From assembly GCA_017991675.1 (NCBI GenBank), contig JAGOQB010000007.1, positions 124,001 to 188,000 on the forward strand: DNA of 64,000 nucleotides, in the 5' to 3' direction. Each line of letters starts with the position of its first letter. The stretch's first letter is position 1. This stretch comes from Phenylobacterium sp. (GTDB taxonomy: Bacteria; Pseudomonadota; Alphaproteobacteria; Caulobacterales; Caulobacteraceae). The position numbers and the translations under genes were made by a program. Under the pieces are notes generated by a model that was not told where the DNA came from, made no database searches, and saw nothing but the letters and a program-made list of their open reading frames with translations. Positions 37,750 through 47,556 of this stretch are shown piece by piece.

Positions 37750-39618
37750 ATGCCGACCGAAACGACCGCTGACGCGCCCCTGCAGGGCGCGGCCCTCATC
37801 AAGGACGAGGTGCGCCGCCTGCCGGACGCGCCGGGCGTCTATCGCATGATGGGCGAGGGCGGCGAGGTGCTCTATGTCGGCAAGGCGCGCTCGCTGAAGA
37901 AGCGCGTGCTGCAATACGCGCAAGGCCGCTTCCACACCCAGCGCATCGCCCTGATGGTCGACCTGACCCGGTCGATGGAGTTCGTCACGGTCCGCACCGA
38001 GACCGACGCCCTGCTGCTGGAAATCAACCTGATCAAGCAGCTGAAGCCGCGCTTCAACGTGCTGCTGCGCGACGACAAGAGCTTTCCCGAGATCGTCATC
38101 CGGCGCGAGCATCCGGCCGCCCAGCTGCGCAAGCATCGCGGCGCGCACACCATCAAGGGCGACTATTTCGGGCCGTTCGCCAGCGCCCATTCGGTCACCA
38201 AGACCCTGAACACCCTGCAGAAGGCGTTCCTGCTGCGGTCGTGCTCGGACAGCGTCTACGAGAGCCGCACGCGCCCCTGCATGCTGCACCAGATCAAGCG
38301 CTGCTCGGCGCCCTGCACGGGGCTGATCAGCCTGGAGGACTACGGCGGGCTGGTCGATCAGGCCGAGGATTTCCTGCGCGGCAAGAGCCGGGCGGTGATC
38401 GGCCGGCTGTCGGCCGAGATGCAGGCGGCCTCCGACGAGATGGAGTTTGAGCGTGCGGCCCGCATCCGCGACCGCATCCGGGCGCTGGCCTCGGTCTCGC
38501 AGGAGCAGCAGATCAATCCCGAGACGCTGGAGGAGGCCGACGTCTTCGCCCTGCATGCCGAGGGCGGGCAGGCCTGCGTGCAGGTGTTCTTCTTCCGCGC
38601 CGGCCAGAACTGGGGCAACCGCGCCTACTTCCCACGGGTGGACAAGACCGACGAGGACCCCGACGTGATGTCGGCGTTCCTCGGCCAGTTCTACGACGAC
38701 AAGCCGATCCCCAAGCTGATCCTGACCAATATCGAGCCGGCCGAGTGCGAGTTGCTGTCGGAAGCCTTCGCCGTGAAGGCCGGGCGCAAGGTCGAGATCA
38801 ACCAGCCCAAGCGCGGAGAGAAGGCCCAGCTGGTCGAGCACGCCTTGACCAACGCCCGCGAGGCGCTGGGCCGCAAGATGGCTGAGAGCTCGGCCCAGTC
38901 GAAACTGCTGGCCGGCGTCTGCGAAGCGTTCGGCCTCGAGACCAATCCCGAGCGGATCGAGGTCTATGACAACGCCCACATCTCGGGCACCAACGCGGTC
39001 GGCGGCATGATCGTGGCCGGGCCCGACGGCTTCCAGAAAGGCCAGTACCGCAAGTTCAACATCAAGGGGACCGACCTCACGCCCGGCGACGACTACGGCA
39101 TGATGAAGGAGGTGATGCGTCGCCGCTTCTCGCGCCTGGTCAAGGAGGAGGAGGCCGGCGAGAACCCGGTGCGCCCGGACCTGGTGCTGGTCGACGGCGG
39201 CGCGGGGCAGCTGGCCGCGGTGCTGGAAGTCATGGCCGACATCGGTGTCGACGACATCAGCGTCGTCGGCGTCGCCAAGGGGCCGGACCGCGACGCGGGC
39301 CTGGAGCGGTTCTTCATCGAGGGCAAGACGCCCTTCATGCTCGAGCCGAAATCGCCGGTGCTCTACTATCTTCAGCGCCTGCGCGACGAGGCCCACCGCT
39401 TCGCCAACGGCAGCCATCAGGCCCGCCGCTCGATGGATCTGAAGAAGAACCCGCTGGACGAGATCGACGGGGTCGGGCCGGGCCGCAAGCGCGCCCTGCT
39501 GCACGCCTTCGGCTCGGCGCGCGGGGTCAGCCGTGCGTCGGTCGACGATCTGGCCAAGGTGGACGGGGTGAGCGAGGCGCTCGCCCAGCGGATCTTCGAC
39601 TTCTTCCGCAAAAGCTAA
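37750..39618 (+). CDS. uvrC: Excinuclease ABC subunit C
   Basis: A 622-residue dual-incision nuclease subunit of nucleotide-excision repair. The N-terminal GIY-YIG nuclease is [20 protein letters not shown] (GVY and YVG forms). It is followed by a Cys-containing region ([20 protein letters not shown]), the UVR motif for UvrB contact ([18 protein letters not shown]), the RNase H-like endonuclease ([20 protein letters not shown]) and two C-terminal helix-hairpin-helix motifs ([39 protein letters not shown]). All parts are intact. The downstream gene is pgsA, a neighbour often found with uvrC in alphaproteobacteria. Confidence 0.97.
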   Translation: MPTETTADAPLQGAALIKDEVRRLPDAPGVYRMMGEGGEVLYVGKARSLKKRVLQYAQGRFHTQRIALMVDLTRSMEFVTVRTETDALLLEINLIKQLKPRFNVLLRDDKSFPEIVIRREHPAAQLRKHRGAHTIKGDYFGPFASAHSVTKTLNTLQKAFLLRSCSDSVYESRTRPCMLHQIKRCSAPCTGLISLEDYGGLVDQAEDFLRGKSRAVIGRLSAEMQAASDEMEFERAARIRDRIRALASVSQEQQINPETLEEADVFALHAEGGQACVQVFFFRAGQNWGNRAYFPRVDKTDEDPDVMSAFLGQFYDDKPIPKLILTNIEPAECELLSEAFAVKAGRKVEINQPKRGEKAQLVEHALTNAREALGRKMAESSAQSKLLAGVCEAFGLETNPERIEVYDNAHISGTNAVGGMIVAGPDGFQKGQYRKFNIKGTDLTPGDDYGMMKEVMRRRFSRLVKEEEAGENPVRPDLVLVDGGAGQLAAVLEVMADIGVDDISVVGVAKGPDRDAGLERFFIEGKTPFMLEPKSPVLYYLQRLRDEAHRFANGSHQARRSMDLKKNPLDEIDGVGPGRKRALLHAFGSARGVSRASVDDLAKVDGVSEALAQRIFDFFRKS

Positions 39619-39771
39619 GTCTGCGGTTAGTCTGTCGCCAAGGCGAGGCCTGACACGGGCTTGCCGTGCTAGGGGAAGGCGCGGACAAGCGAATCTGCGT
39701 CTATGCCAAGCAAACCCAGAAGGTCGAGCTGACGCCGGCCATTTAAAGGACCGCTCTGCGTTAAAGCCGCC

Positions 39772-40395
39772 ATGAAAGCTCTGCCGAACATCCTGACCTC
39801 GCTGCGGCTGGTCCTGACCCTCTTCGTGTTTCTGGCGCTGGCGACGGCGGCCGGGGCGGTGCCCTATGTCAGCGAGCACCTGACGCCCGAGGCGCAGTTT
39901 TCGCTGCAGCGCTGGGCCTTTTGGTCGTTCGTGATCGCCGCGGTCACCGACTTCTTCGACGGCTGGCTGGCGCGCAAGCTGGACGCGGTCAGCGTCTGGG
40001 GCGCGATCCTCGACCCGATCGGCGACAAGGTGCTGGTCTGCGGCGCGATCCTCGGCCTGCTGGCCATGGGCGGCCAGCCGGCGGTGGTGCTGCCGGCCGG
40101 GCTGATGCTGTTCCGCGAGTTCACGGTCAGCGCCCTGCGCGAGGTCGGCGCCGGCAAGGGCGTGAAGCTGCCGGTCACCATGCTGGCCAAGTGGAAGACG
40201 ACGCTGCAGCTCACCGCCCTGGCGGCCGAGCTGCTGGTCGCCTCGTGGGGCGCCTTCGGCCTGCCGCCGGAACCGGCCATCGAGCAGCCGGTCACCCTGT
40301 TCGCCCATGGCCTGATGTGGCTGGCGACCATCGTCACCCTGATCACCGGCGCTCAGTACTGGGAACAGACTCGCAAGGCGCTGGTCGGGAAGTAG
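39772..40395 (+). CDS. pgsA: CDP-diacylglycerol-glycerol-3-phosphate 3-phosphatidyltransferase
   Basis: A 207-residue integral membrane enzyme making phosphatidylglycerol phosphate. The CDP-alcohol phosphatidyltransferase motif DG-x2-AR-x8-G-x3-D-x3-D is present in DFFDGWLARKLDAVSVWGAI and DPIGDKVL. The N-terminus MKALPNILTSLRLVLTLFVF is typical. It follows uvrC by 153 nt; that gap holds no gene that I can support. The usual neighbouring moaD/moaE genes of Caulobacter-like genomes are not seen after it. Confidence 0.95.
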   Translation: MKALPNILTSLRLVLTLFVFLALATAAGAVPYVSEHLTPEAQFSLQRWAFWSFVIAAVTDFFDGWLARKLDAVSVWGAILDPIGDKVLVCGAILGLLAMGGQPAVVLPAGLMLFREFTVSALREVGAGKGVKLPVTMLAKWKTTLQLTALAAELLVASWGAFGLPPEPAIEQPVTLFAHGLMWLATIVTLITGAQYWEQTRKALVGK

Positions 40396-40411
40396 CGCGA
40401 CGAACAAATCC

Positions 40412-40512
40412 TCCCCCTCCGTCTCGGCGCCATGCGCCGAGACGGAGGGGGACTGGAAGCTAAAGTCCCCCTCAGCCGGCCGTTCGGCCGACAGCTCCCC
40501 CAGAGGGGGAGC
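40412..40512. repeat. Cluster of intergenic hairpins
   Basis: Three hairpins fill the gap between pgsA and the convergent glutathione transferase gene. The first is a perfect 18-bp stem with a 5-nt loop (40412-40452, arms TCCCCCTCCGTCTCGGCG and its complement). The second is a small CGGCCG-TT-CGGCCG stem (40479-40492). The third is GCTCCCCC-AGA-GGGGGAGC (40494-40512). They may serve as a bidirectional transcription barrier. The third resembles hairpins common between Caulobacter-type genes (from memory). Confidence 0.6.
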
Positions 40513-40524
40513 ATCTCACTCGCG

Positions 40525-41142
40525 TCAGGCCGGCGCCTTCTCGGCGGCGCGGGCCTTCACGCGCTCGACCCAGGCGACGATGTTCTTGTTGTCCGGGTTG
40601 ATCGGCTGGCCGACCGACGCGCCGAACTGCAGGAAGCAGAACAGCAGGATGTCGGCCAGGGTGAAGCGATCGCCCGCCACCCAGGTCTTGCCGGTCATCA
40701 GGCCGTCGAGCCAGGCGATCTTTTCCTGGGCCAGTTCCTTCAGGTCGCCGGCCGCGTGCGGGATCGTGCGCAGGCGGCTCTGGAACAGCGGCAGACCCTC
40801 GGCGAACCGGAAGCCGTTGGCCATCGGCTCGCAGATGTTGAGGTCGATGCGGCGCACCCACATGCGGGTGGCGGCGCGCTCCTCAGGCGTCGAGCCGATC
40901 AGCGACGGGCCGGCGAACTTCTCGTCGAGGTATTCGCAGATGGCGGTGATCTCAGCCAGGTGCGAGCCGTCGTCCAGCTCCAGGCAGGGCAGCTGGCCGG
41001 CCGGGTTCTTGGCGACGTAGGGCGGCTGGCGGTTTTCGCCGGCCATCAGGTCGACCTTCTCGGTCGGAACCTGCGCGCCTTTCTCGGCCAGGAACATGGT
41101 CACGACGGCCGGATTGGGGCCCATCGACGTGTAGAGTTTCAT
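40525..41142 (-). CDS. Glutathione S-transferase family protein
   Basis: A 205-residue cytosolic glutathione transferase from ATG 41142. The thioredoxin-like N-domain begins MKLYTSMGPNPAVVTMFLAE and contains the glutathione-contact segment NPAGQLPCLELDDGSHLAEI (cis-Pro and the E-S/E-I pair). The helical C-domain contains WVAGDRFTLADILLFCF, the usual GST N-capping box. The substrate is unknown. It stands between the hairpin cluster and the pirin gene on the same strand. Confidence 0.92.
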   Translation of the reverse strand: MKLYTSMGPNPAVVTMFLAEKGAQVPTEKVDLMAGENRQPPYVAKNPAGQLPCLELDDGSHLAEITAICEYLDEKFAGPSLIGSTPEERAATRMWVRRIDLNICEPMANGFRFAEGLPLFQSRLRTIPHAAGDLKELAQEKIAWLDGLMTGKTWVAGDRFTLADILLFCFLQFGASVGQPINPDNKNIVAWVERVKARAAEKAPA

Positions 41143-41216
41143 GCCGTCCTCCCTGGACTTTTGTGCGGCCGGCATTTGGCGCGGTTTACGTTGGGGCGAT
41201 CAAGCCCCAAGCGCCC

Positions 41217-42107
41217 TCACGACATCGGATTGGCCGCCGGCGGCGGCTCGGGCAGGGGGATGAACTCCTGGTCGTCGGCGTCGGGCAGCTTCATGCGCCC
41301 GGCCCGCCAGTCGGCCTTGGCCTGCTCCAGGCGGTCCTTGGACGAGGAGACGAAGTTCCACTCGATCAGGCGCGGGCCGATCGGCTCGCCGCCCAGCAGC
41401 ATGACGATGGCGTCGCTGATCGCCGTGAACAGGACAGGCTGGCCCGGCTCGAAGACCAGCATCTGGCCCTCGTGGAACTGGCGGCCGTCGACCTCGACCA
41501 TGCCCTGGGCGACATAGGCCGCGCGCTCGGGGTACTCGGCGGGAAGCTGGGCCCGGGCGCCGGCGTTCAGGTGCCAGTGGACATAGAACATCGGCGAATG
41601 GGTCTTCACCGGCGAGGCGGCGCCGAAGGCCTGGCCGGCGATCAGTCGCGCCCACAGGCCCTTTTCCTCATGCGTCGGCAGGACGTCCGGCGAGTAGTGG
41701 TCGAACGAGGGGGCCATCTCCTCGTCCTCGACCGGCAGGGCGATCCAGGTCTGGATGCCGTTCATCCGGCCGCCCTTCTCGCGCAGGGTCTCGAAGCGCT
41801 CGGAATGGGTGATGCCGCTGCCGGCGGTCATCCAATTCACCTCGCCCGGCCGGATCGGCTGGGTGACGCCGACGGAATCGCGGTGGGTCATCTCGCCCTC
41901 GAACAGATAGGAGAGCGTCGAGAGCCCGATGTGCGGGTGGGGGCGCACGTCGACCTCGCGGCCGAAGCCGGCCTGGAATTCGGCCGGGCCCATGTGATCG
42001 AAGAAGATGAAGGGGCCGATCATCCGACGCTTGGCGAACGGCAGGACGCGGCCGACTTCGAACCCGCCAAGGTCCTTGCGTCGTTGGTCGATGACGAGGT
42101 CGATCAT
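41217..42107 (-). CDS. Pirin-family bicupin protein
   Basis: A 296-residue bicupin starting at ATG 42107 (MIDLVIDQRRKDLGGFEVGR). The iron-binding cupin motif is VDVRPHPHIGLSTLSYLFEG with the further ligands in EMTHRDSVG (E/H) and the ITHSER segment. The C-terminal cupin includes FEPGQPVLFTAISDAIVMLL and GGEPIGPRLIEWNFVSSSKD. Bacterial pirins are redox-sensing or quercetinase-like proteins; the role here is unknown. It lies just downstream of the Lrp-type regulator gene on the same strand. Confidence 0.92.
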   Translation of the reverse strand: MIDLVIDQRRKDLGGFEVGRVLPFAKRRMIGPFIFFDHMGPAEFQAGFGREVDVRPHPHIGLSTLSYLFEGEMTHRDSVGVTQPIRPGEVNWMTAGSGITHSERFETLREKGGRMNGIQTWIALPVEDEEMAPSFDHYSPDVLPTHEEKGLWARLIAGQAFGAASPVKTHSPMFYVHWHLNAGARAQLPAEYPERAAYVAQGMVEVDGRQFHEGQMLVFEPGQPVLFTAISDAIVMLLGGEPIGPRLIEWNFVSSSKDRLEQAKADWRAGRMKLPDADDQEFIPLPEPPPAANPMS

Positions 42108-42154
42108 GGTCCGGCTCCCTGCGCAGGTTCCTGCGAGGGAGCGCAGGAACGAGG

Positions 42155-42664
42155 CTAGCCTTGCGCGCTCACATAGGGGCTGACAAGGCCGAGCGGCGCG
42201 GCGGTGGTGTTCTTGACCGAGCGGATCACGATCCGGCTCTCGATGTTCGACACCAGGCCCAGCGACAGGATCTTGTCGCGCAGGAAATCGTCGAACGCAT
42301 GCATGTCGCGGGTCACGATGCGCAGCTCGTAGTCGGCTGCGCCGGTGACGGTGGCGCACTGCACCACCTCCGGCAGCTTGGTGATCGCGGTTTCGAAGGC
42401 GTCGAGATTGTCCTTGGTCGGCAGGCTCAGCTTGACGGTGCAATAGACCTCGAAGCCCAGGCCCAGCAGATCGCGGTCGAGGATGGTCACCCGGCGCTGA
42501 ATGACGCCCGTATCCTCCAGCCGCTTGATCCGCCGCCAGCAGGGGCTGGAGGACAAACCAACCCGTTCAGCGATCTCGGCGACCGACAATCCGGCGTCGT
42601 GCTGGATGAGATCCAGAATCTTGGCATCGACCGCGTCGAGGGCCTCGGACAATTTTTCCTCCAT
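42155..42664 (-). CDS. Lrp/AsnC-family transcriptional regulator
   Basis: A 169-residue amino-acid-responsive regulator. The N-terminal helix-turn-helix is LSVAEIAERVGLSSSPCWRR (then IKRLEDTGVI). The C-terminal RAM ligand/oligomerisation domain contains VVQCATVTGAADYELRIVTR, the conserved GxxDY. It diverges from the indolepyruvate oxidoreductase gene across a 129-nt gap that is AT-rich for this region, and probably controls it. This arrangement is the usual one for BkdR-like Lrp proteins next to amino-acid catabolic genes. Confidence 0.92.
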   Translation of the reverse strand: MEEKLSEALDAVDAKILDLIQHDAGLSVAEIAERVGLSSSPCWRRIKRLEDTGVIQRRVTILDRDLLGLGFEVYCTVKLSLPTKDNLDAFETAITKLPEVVQCATVTGAADYELRIVTRDMHAFDDFLRDKILSLGLVSNIESRIVIRSVKNTTAAPLGLVSPYVSAQG

Positions 42665-42793
42665 CAAACCGCATAATTTGGCGTCAATCTTGCCCCGAAA
42701 TGACCTTGCGGGGGCACGCCTTTGGCAAGCAATTCCATCGCACTTATATGATCTTCTATTGGCATTAGGGAGCCGAAAAGGAAAGATATTGCT

Positions 42794-45700
42794 ATGCGGC
42801 ACGCTGACGTGACGCTCGACGACAAATTCCTGCTCACGGAAGGTCGAGTTTTCATCACGGGCGTCCAGGCGCTGCTCCGGGTGATGATCGATCAGCACCG
42901 TCTGGACAAGGCCGCGGGGCTCAACACGGCCGGATTCGTCTCCGGTTATCGCGGTTCGCCGCTCGGCGGGCTGGACCAGCAGGCGCACCGCGCCGGCAAG
43001 TTTCTCAAGGACGCCGAGGTCGTCTTCAAGGAGGGCCTGAACGAGGACCTCGCTGCGACCGCCGTCTGGGGCAGCCAGCAGGCCAACCTGTTCCCGGGCG
43101 CCAAGTTCGATGGCGTCACCGGCATGTGGTACGGCAAGGCCCCTGGGGTCGACCGCACGGGCGACGCCTTCAAGCACGCCAATTTCGCCGGGACCTGGGC
43201 CAAGGGCGGCGTGCTGGCGGTGGCCGGCGACGACCACACCTGCAAGTCTTCGACCCTGCCGTCGCAGTCGGAATACGCTTTCCAGGACTTCGAGATGCCG
43301 GTGCTGTCGCCGGCCGACGTACAGGAAGTGCTCGACTTCGGCCTGATGGGCATCGCCATGTCGCGGTTCTCGGGCCTGTGGGTCGGGCTGATCGCGCTGG
43401 CCGACACCATGGACTCCGGCGTCACCATCGACGTCTCGATGGACCGCCACCAGATCCTCACGCCGACGAACTTCGCTCTGCCGGCCGGCGGCCTGGGCAT
43501 CCGGCTCAAGGACCAGCCGCTGGAGAAGGAGCGCCGGCTCCGCAACTTCAAGATCCCGGCCGCCTTGGCCTTCGCCCGCGCCAACCGCCTCGACCGGGTG
43601 ATGCTCGGCTCCTCGCGCCCGCGCCTCGGCATCGTCTGCCAGGGCCAGGCCTACAAGGACGTGATCGAAGCCCTCGCCGCCATGGGCGTTTCGGCCAAGC
43701 AGGCCTCGGACCTCGGCGTGGCGATCTACAAGGTCGGCATGCCCTGGCCGCTGGAGCCGACCGGCCTGCGCGCCTTCGCCGCCGGCCTCGAGACGCTGAT
43801 GGTGGTCGAGCACAAGCGCCCGCTGATCGAGACCCAGGCCCGCGCCGCGCTCTACGATCTGCCGGCCCACGCCCGCCCGAAGATCATCGGCAAGGTCGAC
43901 GAGCAGGGCCACCCGCTGCTCTCCGAGCTCGGCTCGCTGTCGGTGGCCGAGGTCGCGCTCGCCATCGCCGACCGGCTTCCGCCCGGCCCGCACATGGAGC
44001 GGGTGCACGACTACCTTTCGCGGGTGTCGGCCGCCTCGATGGCCGCCGTCACCCTGGCCGCCGAACAGCAGCGCAAGCCGTTCTTCTGTTCGGGCTGTCC
44101 GCACAACACCTCGACGCGACTGCCCGAGGGGACCCGCGCCCTGGCCGGGATCGGCTGCCACTACATGGCCAGCTTCAACGACCCGCAGACCGACCTGAAC
44201 AGCCACATGGGCGGCGAGGGGCTCACCTGGGTCGGCTCGGCGCCGTTCACGACCGAACCGCATGTGTTCGTGAATCTCGGCGACGGCACCTACAACCACT
44301 CCGGTTCGCTGGCGATCCGCGCCTCGATCGCCGCAGGTTCGCACGTCACCTACAAGCTCCTGTTCAACGACGCCGTCGCCATGACCGGCGGCCAGGCGGC
44401 CGAGAGCGGCTTCACGCCCGCCCAGATCACCCGCCAGCTGGCCTCGGAGGGCGTGACCAAGACCGTGATCGTCGCCGACGATCCCAGCCGCTACGAGGGC
44501 GTCACCGACCTGGCGCCCGGCGTCGAGGTCAAGCCGCGCTCCGAGCTGATGGACGTGCAGAAGATGCTGCGCGAGACGCCCGGAACCACGGTCCTGCTCT
44601 ATGACCAGGTCTGCGCCACCGAGAAGCGCCGCCGCCGCAAGCGCGGTTCGATGGAAGTCGCCACCAAGCGCGTCTTCATCAACCCGCTGGTCTGCGAGGG
44701 CTGCGGCGACTGCTCGAAGAAGTCGAACTGCGTCTCGGTCGAGCCGCTGAACACCGAGTTCGGCCGCAAGCGGAAGATCAACCAGTCGAGCTGCAACACC
44801 GACTATTCCTGCCTGCAGGGCTTCTGCCCCTCCTTCATCACCATCGAAGGCGGCGAAAACGCCCAGTCCAAGGCGATGCCGGCCCTGACCGCGGATTCCA
44901 CCCCGCTGCCGGCGTTCGAGCCGCTGGAAGGCGTGCGCAACATCGTCTTCACCGGCATCGGCGGCACCGGCGTGACCACCGTCGCCTCGATCCTGGCCAT
45001 GGCCGCGCACGTCGACGGGCGCGCCGCGTCGGTGGTCGACATGACGGGCCTGGCGCAGAAGGGCGGGGCGGTGTTCAGCCACGTCCGCATCGGCGAGACC
45101 GAGGAGACCGTGGTCGGCGGCCGCGTGCCGGCCGCCTCGGCCAACGTGCTGATCGCCTGCGACATCCTCTCGGCGGCGGGCGCCGACGCCCTGGCGCTCT
45201 ACGCCAAGGACCGCACCGCCGCGGTAGGCAACGAGGACTTCGCCCCGACCGCCGACTTCGTCAGCGATCGCGACGTGCGGTTCGACTCCGGCCTGATGTC
45301 GCGCAAGATCAAGGCGGCGACCAAGACCTATGACGAGTGCCCCGCCCACCACCTGGCGGAGAGCAACTTCGGCGACGCCATCTACGCCAACATGATCATG
45401 GTCGGCTTCGCCTGGCAGAAGGGCCTGATCCCGCTGTCGAGCCGGGCGGTCTATCGCGCCATCCGCCTGAACGGCGTCCAGGCCGAGGCCAATCTCCAGG
45501 CGTTCGAGCTGGGCCGCCGCGTCGCCCACGACCCGAGCCTGGCCCGAGCGGCTGAGGATCACACCCCGACGCCCGAGACCATGCCACTGGACGAGCTGAT
45601 CGCCCACCGCACCCGCGAGCTGACCGCCTATCAGGACGCCGCCTACGCCCGGCGCTACGCCGACCAGGTGGCCAAGGTCGCCGCGGCCGAGGCGCCGCTC

Positions 45701-46216
45701 GGCTCGGATAAGCTGACCCGCGCGGTGGCGGTCAACCTCTACAAGCTGATGGCCTACAAGGACGAGTACGAGGTCGCCCGCCTCTATACCGACGGCCGCT
45801 TCGCCCAGGAGCGGAACAAGGCGTTCAAGGGCGGCAAGACCAAGATCCTGCTGTCGCCGCCGCTGATCGCGCCCAAGGGGCCGGACGGCAAGCCGAAGAA
45901 GATCGAGTTCAGCGGCTGGATGCTGGAGACCGCCTTCCCGATCATGGCCAGGATGAAGGGGCTGCGCGGCGGCCCGCTCGACATCTTCGGCCGCACAGAG
46001 GAACGCCGCATGGAACGCGGCCTGATCGCCGACTACGAGGCCGGCCTGGCCAAGCTGCTGGCGGGCCTCGACGCCGAACGCCTGCCGCTGGCGACCAAGA
46101 TCGCCGCGGTCCCGCAGGCCATCCGCGGGTTCGGGCACATCAAGGAAGCCTCGGTGAAGACGGCCAAGGCCGACGAGGCCAAGCTGTGGGCCAAGTGGGA
46201 GGTGGCGGCCGCCTAG
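42794..46216 (+). CDS. Indolepyruvate:ferredoxin oxidoreductase, fused alpha and gamma chains
   Basis: A 1140-residue thiamine-pyrophosphate enzyme oxidatively decarboxylating aryl- or branched-chain 2-oxo acids and passing electrons to ferredoxin. The N-terminal pyrimidine domain starts FVSGYRGSPLGGLDQQAHRA, and the TPP-binding part has GSAPFTTEPHVFVNLGDGTY. Fe-S binding residues are in FCSGCPHNTSTRLPEG, VCEGCGDCSKKSNCVSVEPL and CNTDYSCLQGFCPSF. The gamma-chain-like domain begins NIVFTGIGGTGVTTVASILA. The single-chain form is common in proteobacteria. It is divergent from an Lrp-type regulator, and its stop shares the bases CTAG with the next, convergent gene. Confidence 0.93.
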   Translation: MRHADVTLDDKFLLTEGRVFITGVQALLRVMIDQHRLDKAAGLNTAGFVSGYRGSPLGGLDQQAHRAGKFLKDAEVVFKEGLNEDLAATAVWGSQQANLFPGAKFDGVTGMWYGKAPGVDRTGDAFKHANFAGTWAKGGVLAVAGDDHTCKSSTLPSQSEYAFQDFEMPVLSPADVQEVLDFGLMGIAMSRFSGLWVGLIALADTMDSGVTIDVSMDRHQILTPTNFALPAGGLGIRLKDQPLEKERRLRNFKIPAALAFARANRLDRVMLGSSRPRLGIVCQGQAYKDVIEALAAMGVSAKQASDLGVAIYKVGMPWPLEPTGLRAFAAGLETLMVVEHKRPLIETQARAALYDLPAHARPKIIGKVDEQGHPLLSELGSLSVAEVALAIADRLPPGPHMERVHDYLSRVSAASMAAVTLAAEQQRKPFFCSGCPHNTSTRLPEGTRALAGIGCHYMASFNDPQTDLNSHMGGEGLTWVGSAPFTTEPHVFVNLGDGTYNHSGSLAIRASIAAGSHVTYKLLFNDAVAMTGGQAAESGFTPAQITRQLASEGVTKTVIVADDPSRYEGVTDLAPGVEVKPRSELMDVQKMLRETPGTTVLLYDQVCATEKRRRRKRGSMEVATKRVFINPLVCEGCGDCSKKSNCVSVEPLNTEFGRKRKINQSSCNTDYSCLQGFCPSFITIEGGENAQSKAMPALTADSTPLPAFEPLEGVRNIVFTGIGGTGVTTVASILAMAAHVDGRAASVVDMTGLAQKGGAVFSHVRIGETEETVVGGRVPAASANVLIACDILSAAGADALALYAKDRTAAVGNEDFAPTADFVSDRDVRFDSGLMSRKIKAATKTYDECPAHHLAESNFGDAIYANMIMVGFAWQKGLIPLSSRAVYRAIRLNGVQAEANLQAFELGRRVAHDPSLARAAEDHTPTPETMPLDELIAHRTRELTAYQDAAYARRYADQVAKVAAAEAPLGSDKLTRAVAVNLYKLMAYKDEYEVARLYTDGRFAQERNKAFKGGKTKILLSPPLIAPKGPDGKPKKIEFSGWMLETAFPIMARMKGLRGGPLDIFGRTEERRMERGLIADYEAGLAKLLAGLDAERLPLATKIAAVPQAIRGFGHIKEASVKTAKADEAKLWAKWEVAAA

Positions 46217-47484
46217 ACCGGCAGCGCGTTCGCTCGTTCCGCCAGCAAGGCGTCGCGCAGGGGCAGGTCGCCGTTGCGGGCGGCGGCTTCGATGATGGTC
46301 AGGTCGATGACGTCGCGCTGGGCGTGACTGCCGCCGAAGCGTGTGGCGCGGTTGCGCACGTCGCGCAGGCGCTCGAGCGTCAGGGCGTAGCGGCCCTCGC
46401 CGAAGGCGTGCAGGGCCTCCATCACCGGCAGGCCGACGTCGCGGACGAAGCCGGCGTTGTCGCGGCCGCCGGCCAGCACCTGCTTTTGAAGGTCGAGCAG
46501 AGCCCTGGCCGCCTCGGTACGGCCGGCGCCGACGAAGGCCATCATCGCGTGGGCGTCGTCGAAGGCGTAGGTCCCCTTGTCGATCTTGGCCTCGTAGGCG
46601 TCGGCCAGCGGCGCCCAGCGCTCGCCCAGGTCGACGCCGCGCAGGTGCAGCCGCCAGAGCAGGGCGGCGGCGTCGACCATGTCGAAGGCCATGTCCGATT
46701 TCGCGCCCCAGATCGGGCCGTCGTAGAGGGCCAGAACCTCGTCCACCTCGCCGAGGCCGAGGTGGAACAGCGCCAGGTGCCACCAGTTGTGCACCTGGAA
46801 GAAGCTGTCGCCGGTCCAGGCCGGCAGGTCGCCGCGGAACCAGGCCACGCCGTCGCGGCGGCGGTCCTGCATTTCCATCACATGCGCCCCCGCGTGCCAT
46901 GACCAGCCGTTGCGGGGATTGAGATCGAGGGAGCGGCGAGCGGCCTCCTCGGCGCGGCCGTACTGGCCGGACTCCTCCAGCCCGAACGCGTGCATGCCAA
47001 GCATCGCGTGATAGCCCGGCGCCGCCGCCGACCAGGAGGGCAGGGCCCGGCCGATGCGGTCGCGCAGCATGCGGCTGTCGCCGACCAGGAAGTCGACCAG
47101 GTGTCCGACCTGCAGCGCCAGTCCGTCATGGGGATTGGCGATGGCCAGATCCTCCAGCGCGCGCCCCGCAGCCTTCAGCTCGCCGTCGCGGAAATGGGCG
47201 AGGGCGACCAGGTGTCCGCGCTCGCGGTCGTTGGCCGGCAAGCCCTCGGCCCTGGCCAACGCCTGGACGCCGAGGGCGGCGGCCTCGGCGTTGGTTCCGA
47301 TCATGGTCAGATAGGCCATCAGAGCATGGCCCATGACGAACTGCGGGCTGTCGGCGAGCGCCTCCTCCAGCAGGGCCAGAGGATCGCCCGCGTAGCAGTA
47401 GAAGGCCTCGAGGGCGCTCTCGTAACGCTCGGCGGCCAGGGCGCTGGCGCCGGTGAGGACATCGCCTGAATGCGCTTTCTGCAC
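46213..47484 (-). CDS. TPR protein of the TTC38 type
   Basis: A 423-residue cytosolic protein of tetratricopeptide-like helical repeats, resembling bacterial homologues of TTC38. Landmarks are FYCYAGDPLALLEEALADSP, MGHALMAYLTMIGTNAEAAA, AAPGYHAMLGMHAFGLEESG, NGWSWHAGAHVMEMQDRRRD and FFQVHNWWHLALFHLGLGEV. The conserved His/Trp residues in the last two suggest an enzyme-like centre, but no activity is known. It converges on the indolepyruvate oxidoreductase gene with shared stops. Confidence 0.85.
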   Translation of the reverse strand: MQKAHSGDVLTGASALAAERYESALEAFYCYAGDPLALLEEALADSPQFVMGHALMAYLTMIGTNAEAAALGVQALARAEGLPANDRERGHLVALAHFRDGELKAAGRALEDLAIANPHDGLALQVGHLVDFLVGDSRMLRDRIGRALPSWSAAAPGYHAMLGMHAFGLEESGQYGRAEEAARRSLDLNPRNGWSWHAGAHVMEMQDRRRDGVAWFRGDLPAWTGDSFFQVHNWWHLALFHLGLGEVDEVLALYDGPIWGAKSDMAFDMVDAAALLWRLHLRGVDLGERWAPLADAYEAKIDKGTYAFDDAHAMMAFVGAGRTEAARALLDLQKQVLAGGRDNAGFVRDVGLPVMEALHAFGEGRYALTLERLRDVRNRATRFGGSHAQRDVIDLTIIEAAARNGDLPLRDALLAERANALPV

Positions 47485-47556
47485 CGTATCCCCTCCTTGG
47501 GGCGAGATACGGCGGCCAGAATACGCTCGGCGCTGGAGCCCAGCAATTACAAGCTG

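Noticed and set aside
39619-39771. Short GTG-started frame between uvrC and pgsA (VLGEGADKRICVYAKQTQ...)
   Set aside because: About 26 codons, no ribosome-binding site and no recognisable product. It may be a remnant of a lost gene, but this cannot be supported.
37606-40407. 930-codon minus-strand frame opposite uvrC and pgsA
   Set aside because: Antisense shadow of two well-supported genes, with no recognisable domain.
42155-46900. Very long open frame (about 1580 codons) on the minus strand across the indolepyruvate oxidoreductase
   Set aside because: It is antisense to a clearly conserved gene, and its translation is low-complexity Arg/Gly/Ala/His. In this GC-rich DNA antisense frames stay open because stop codons are rare. 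Only its last ~170 codons, the Lrp/AsnC gene, are real.
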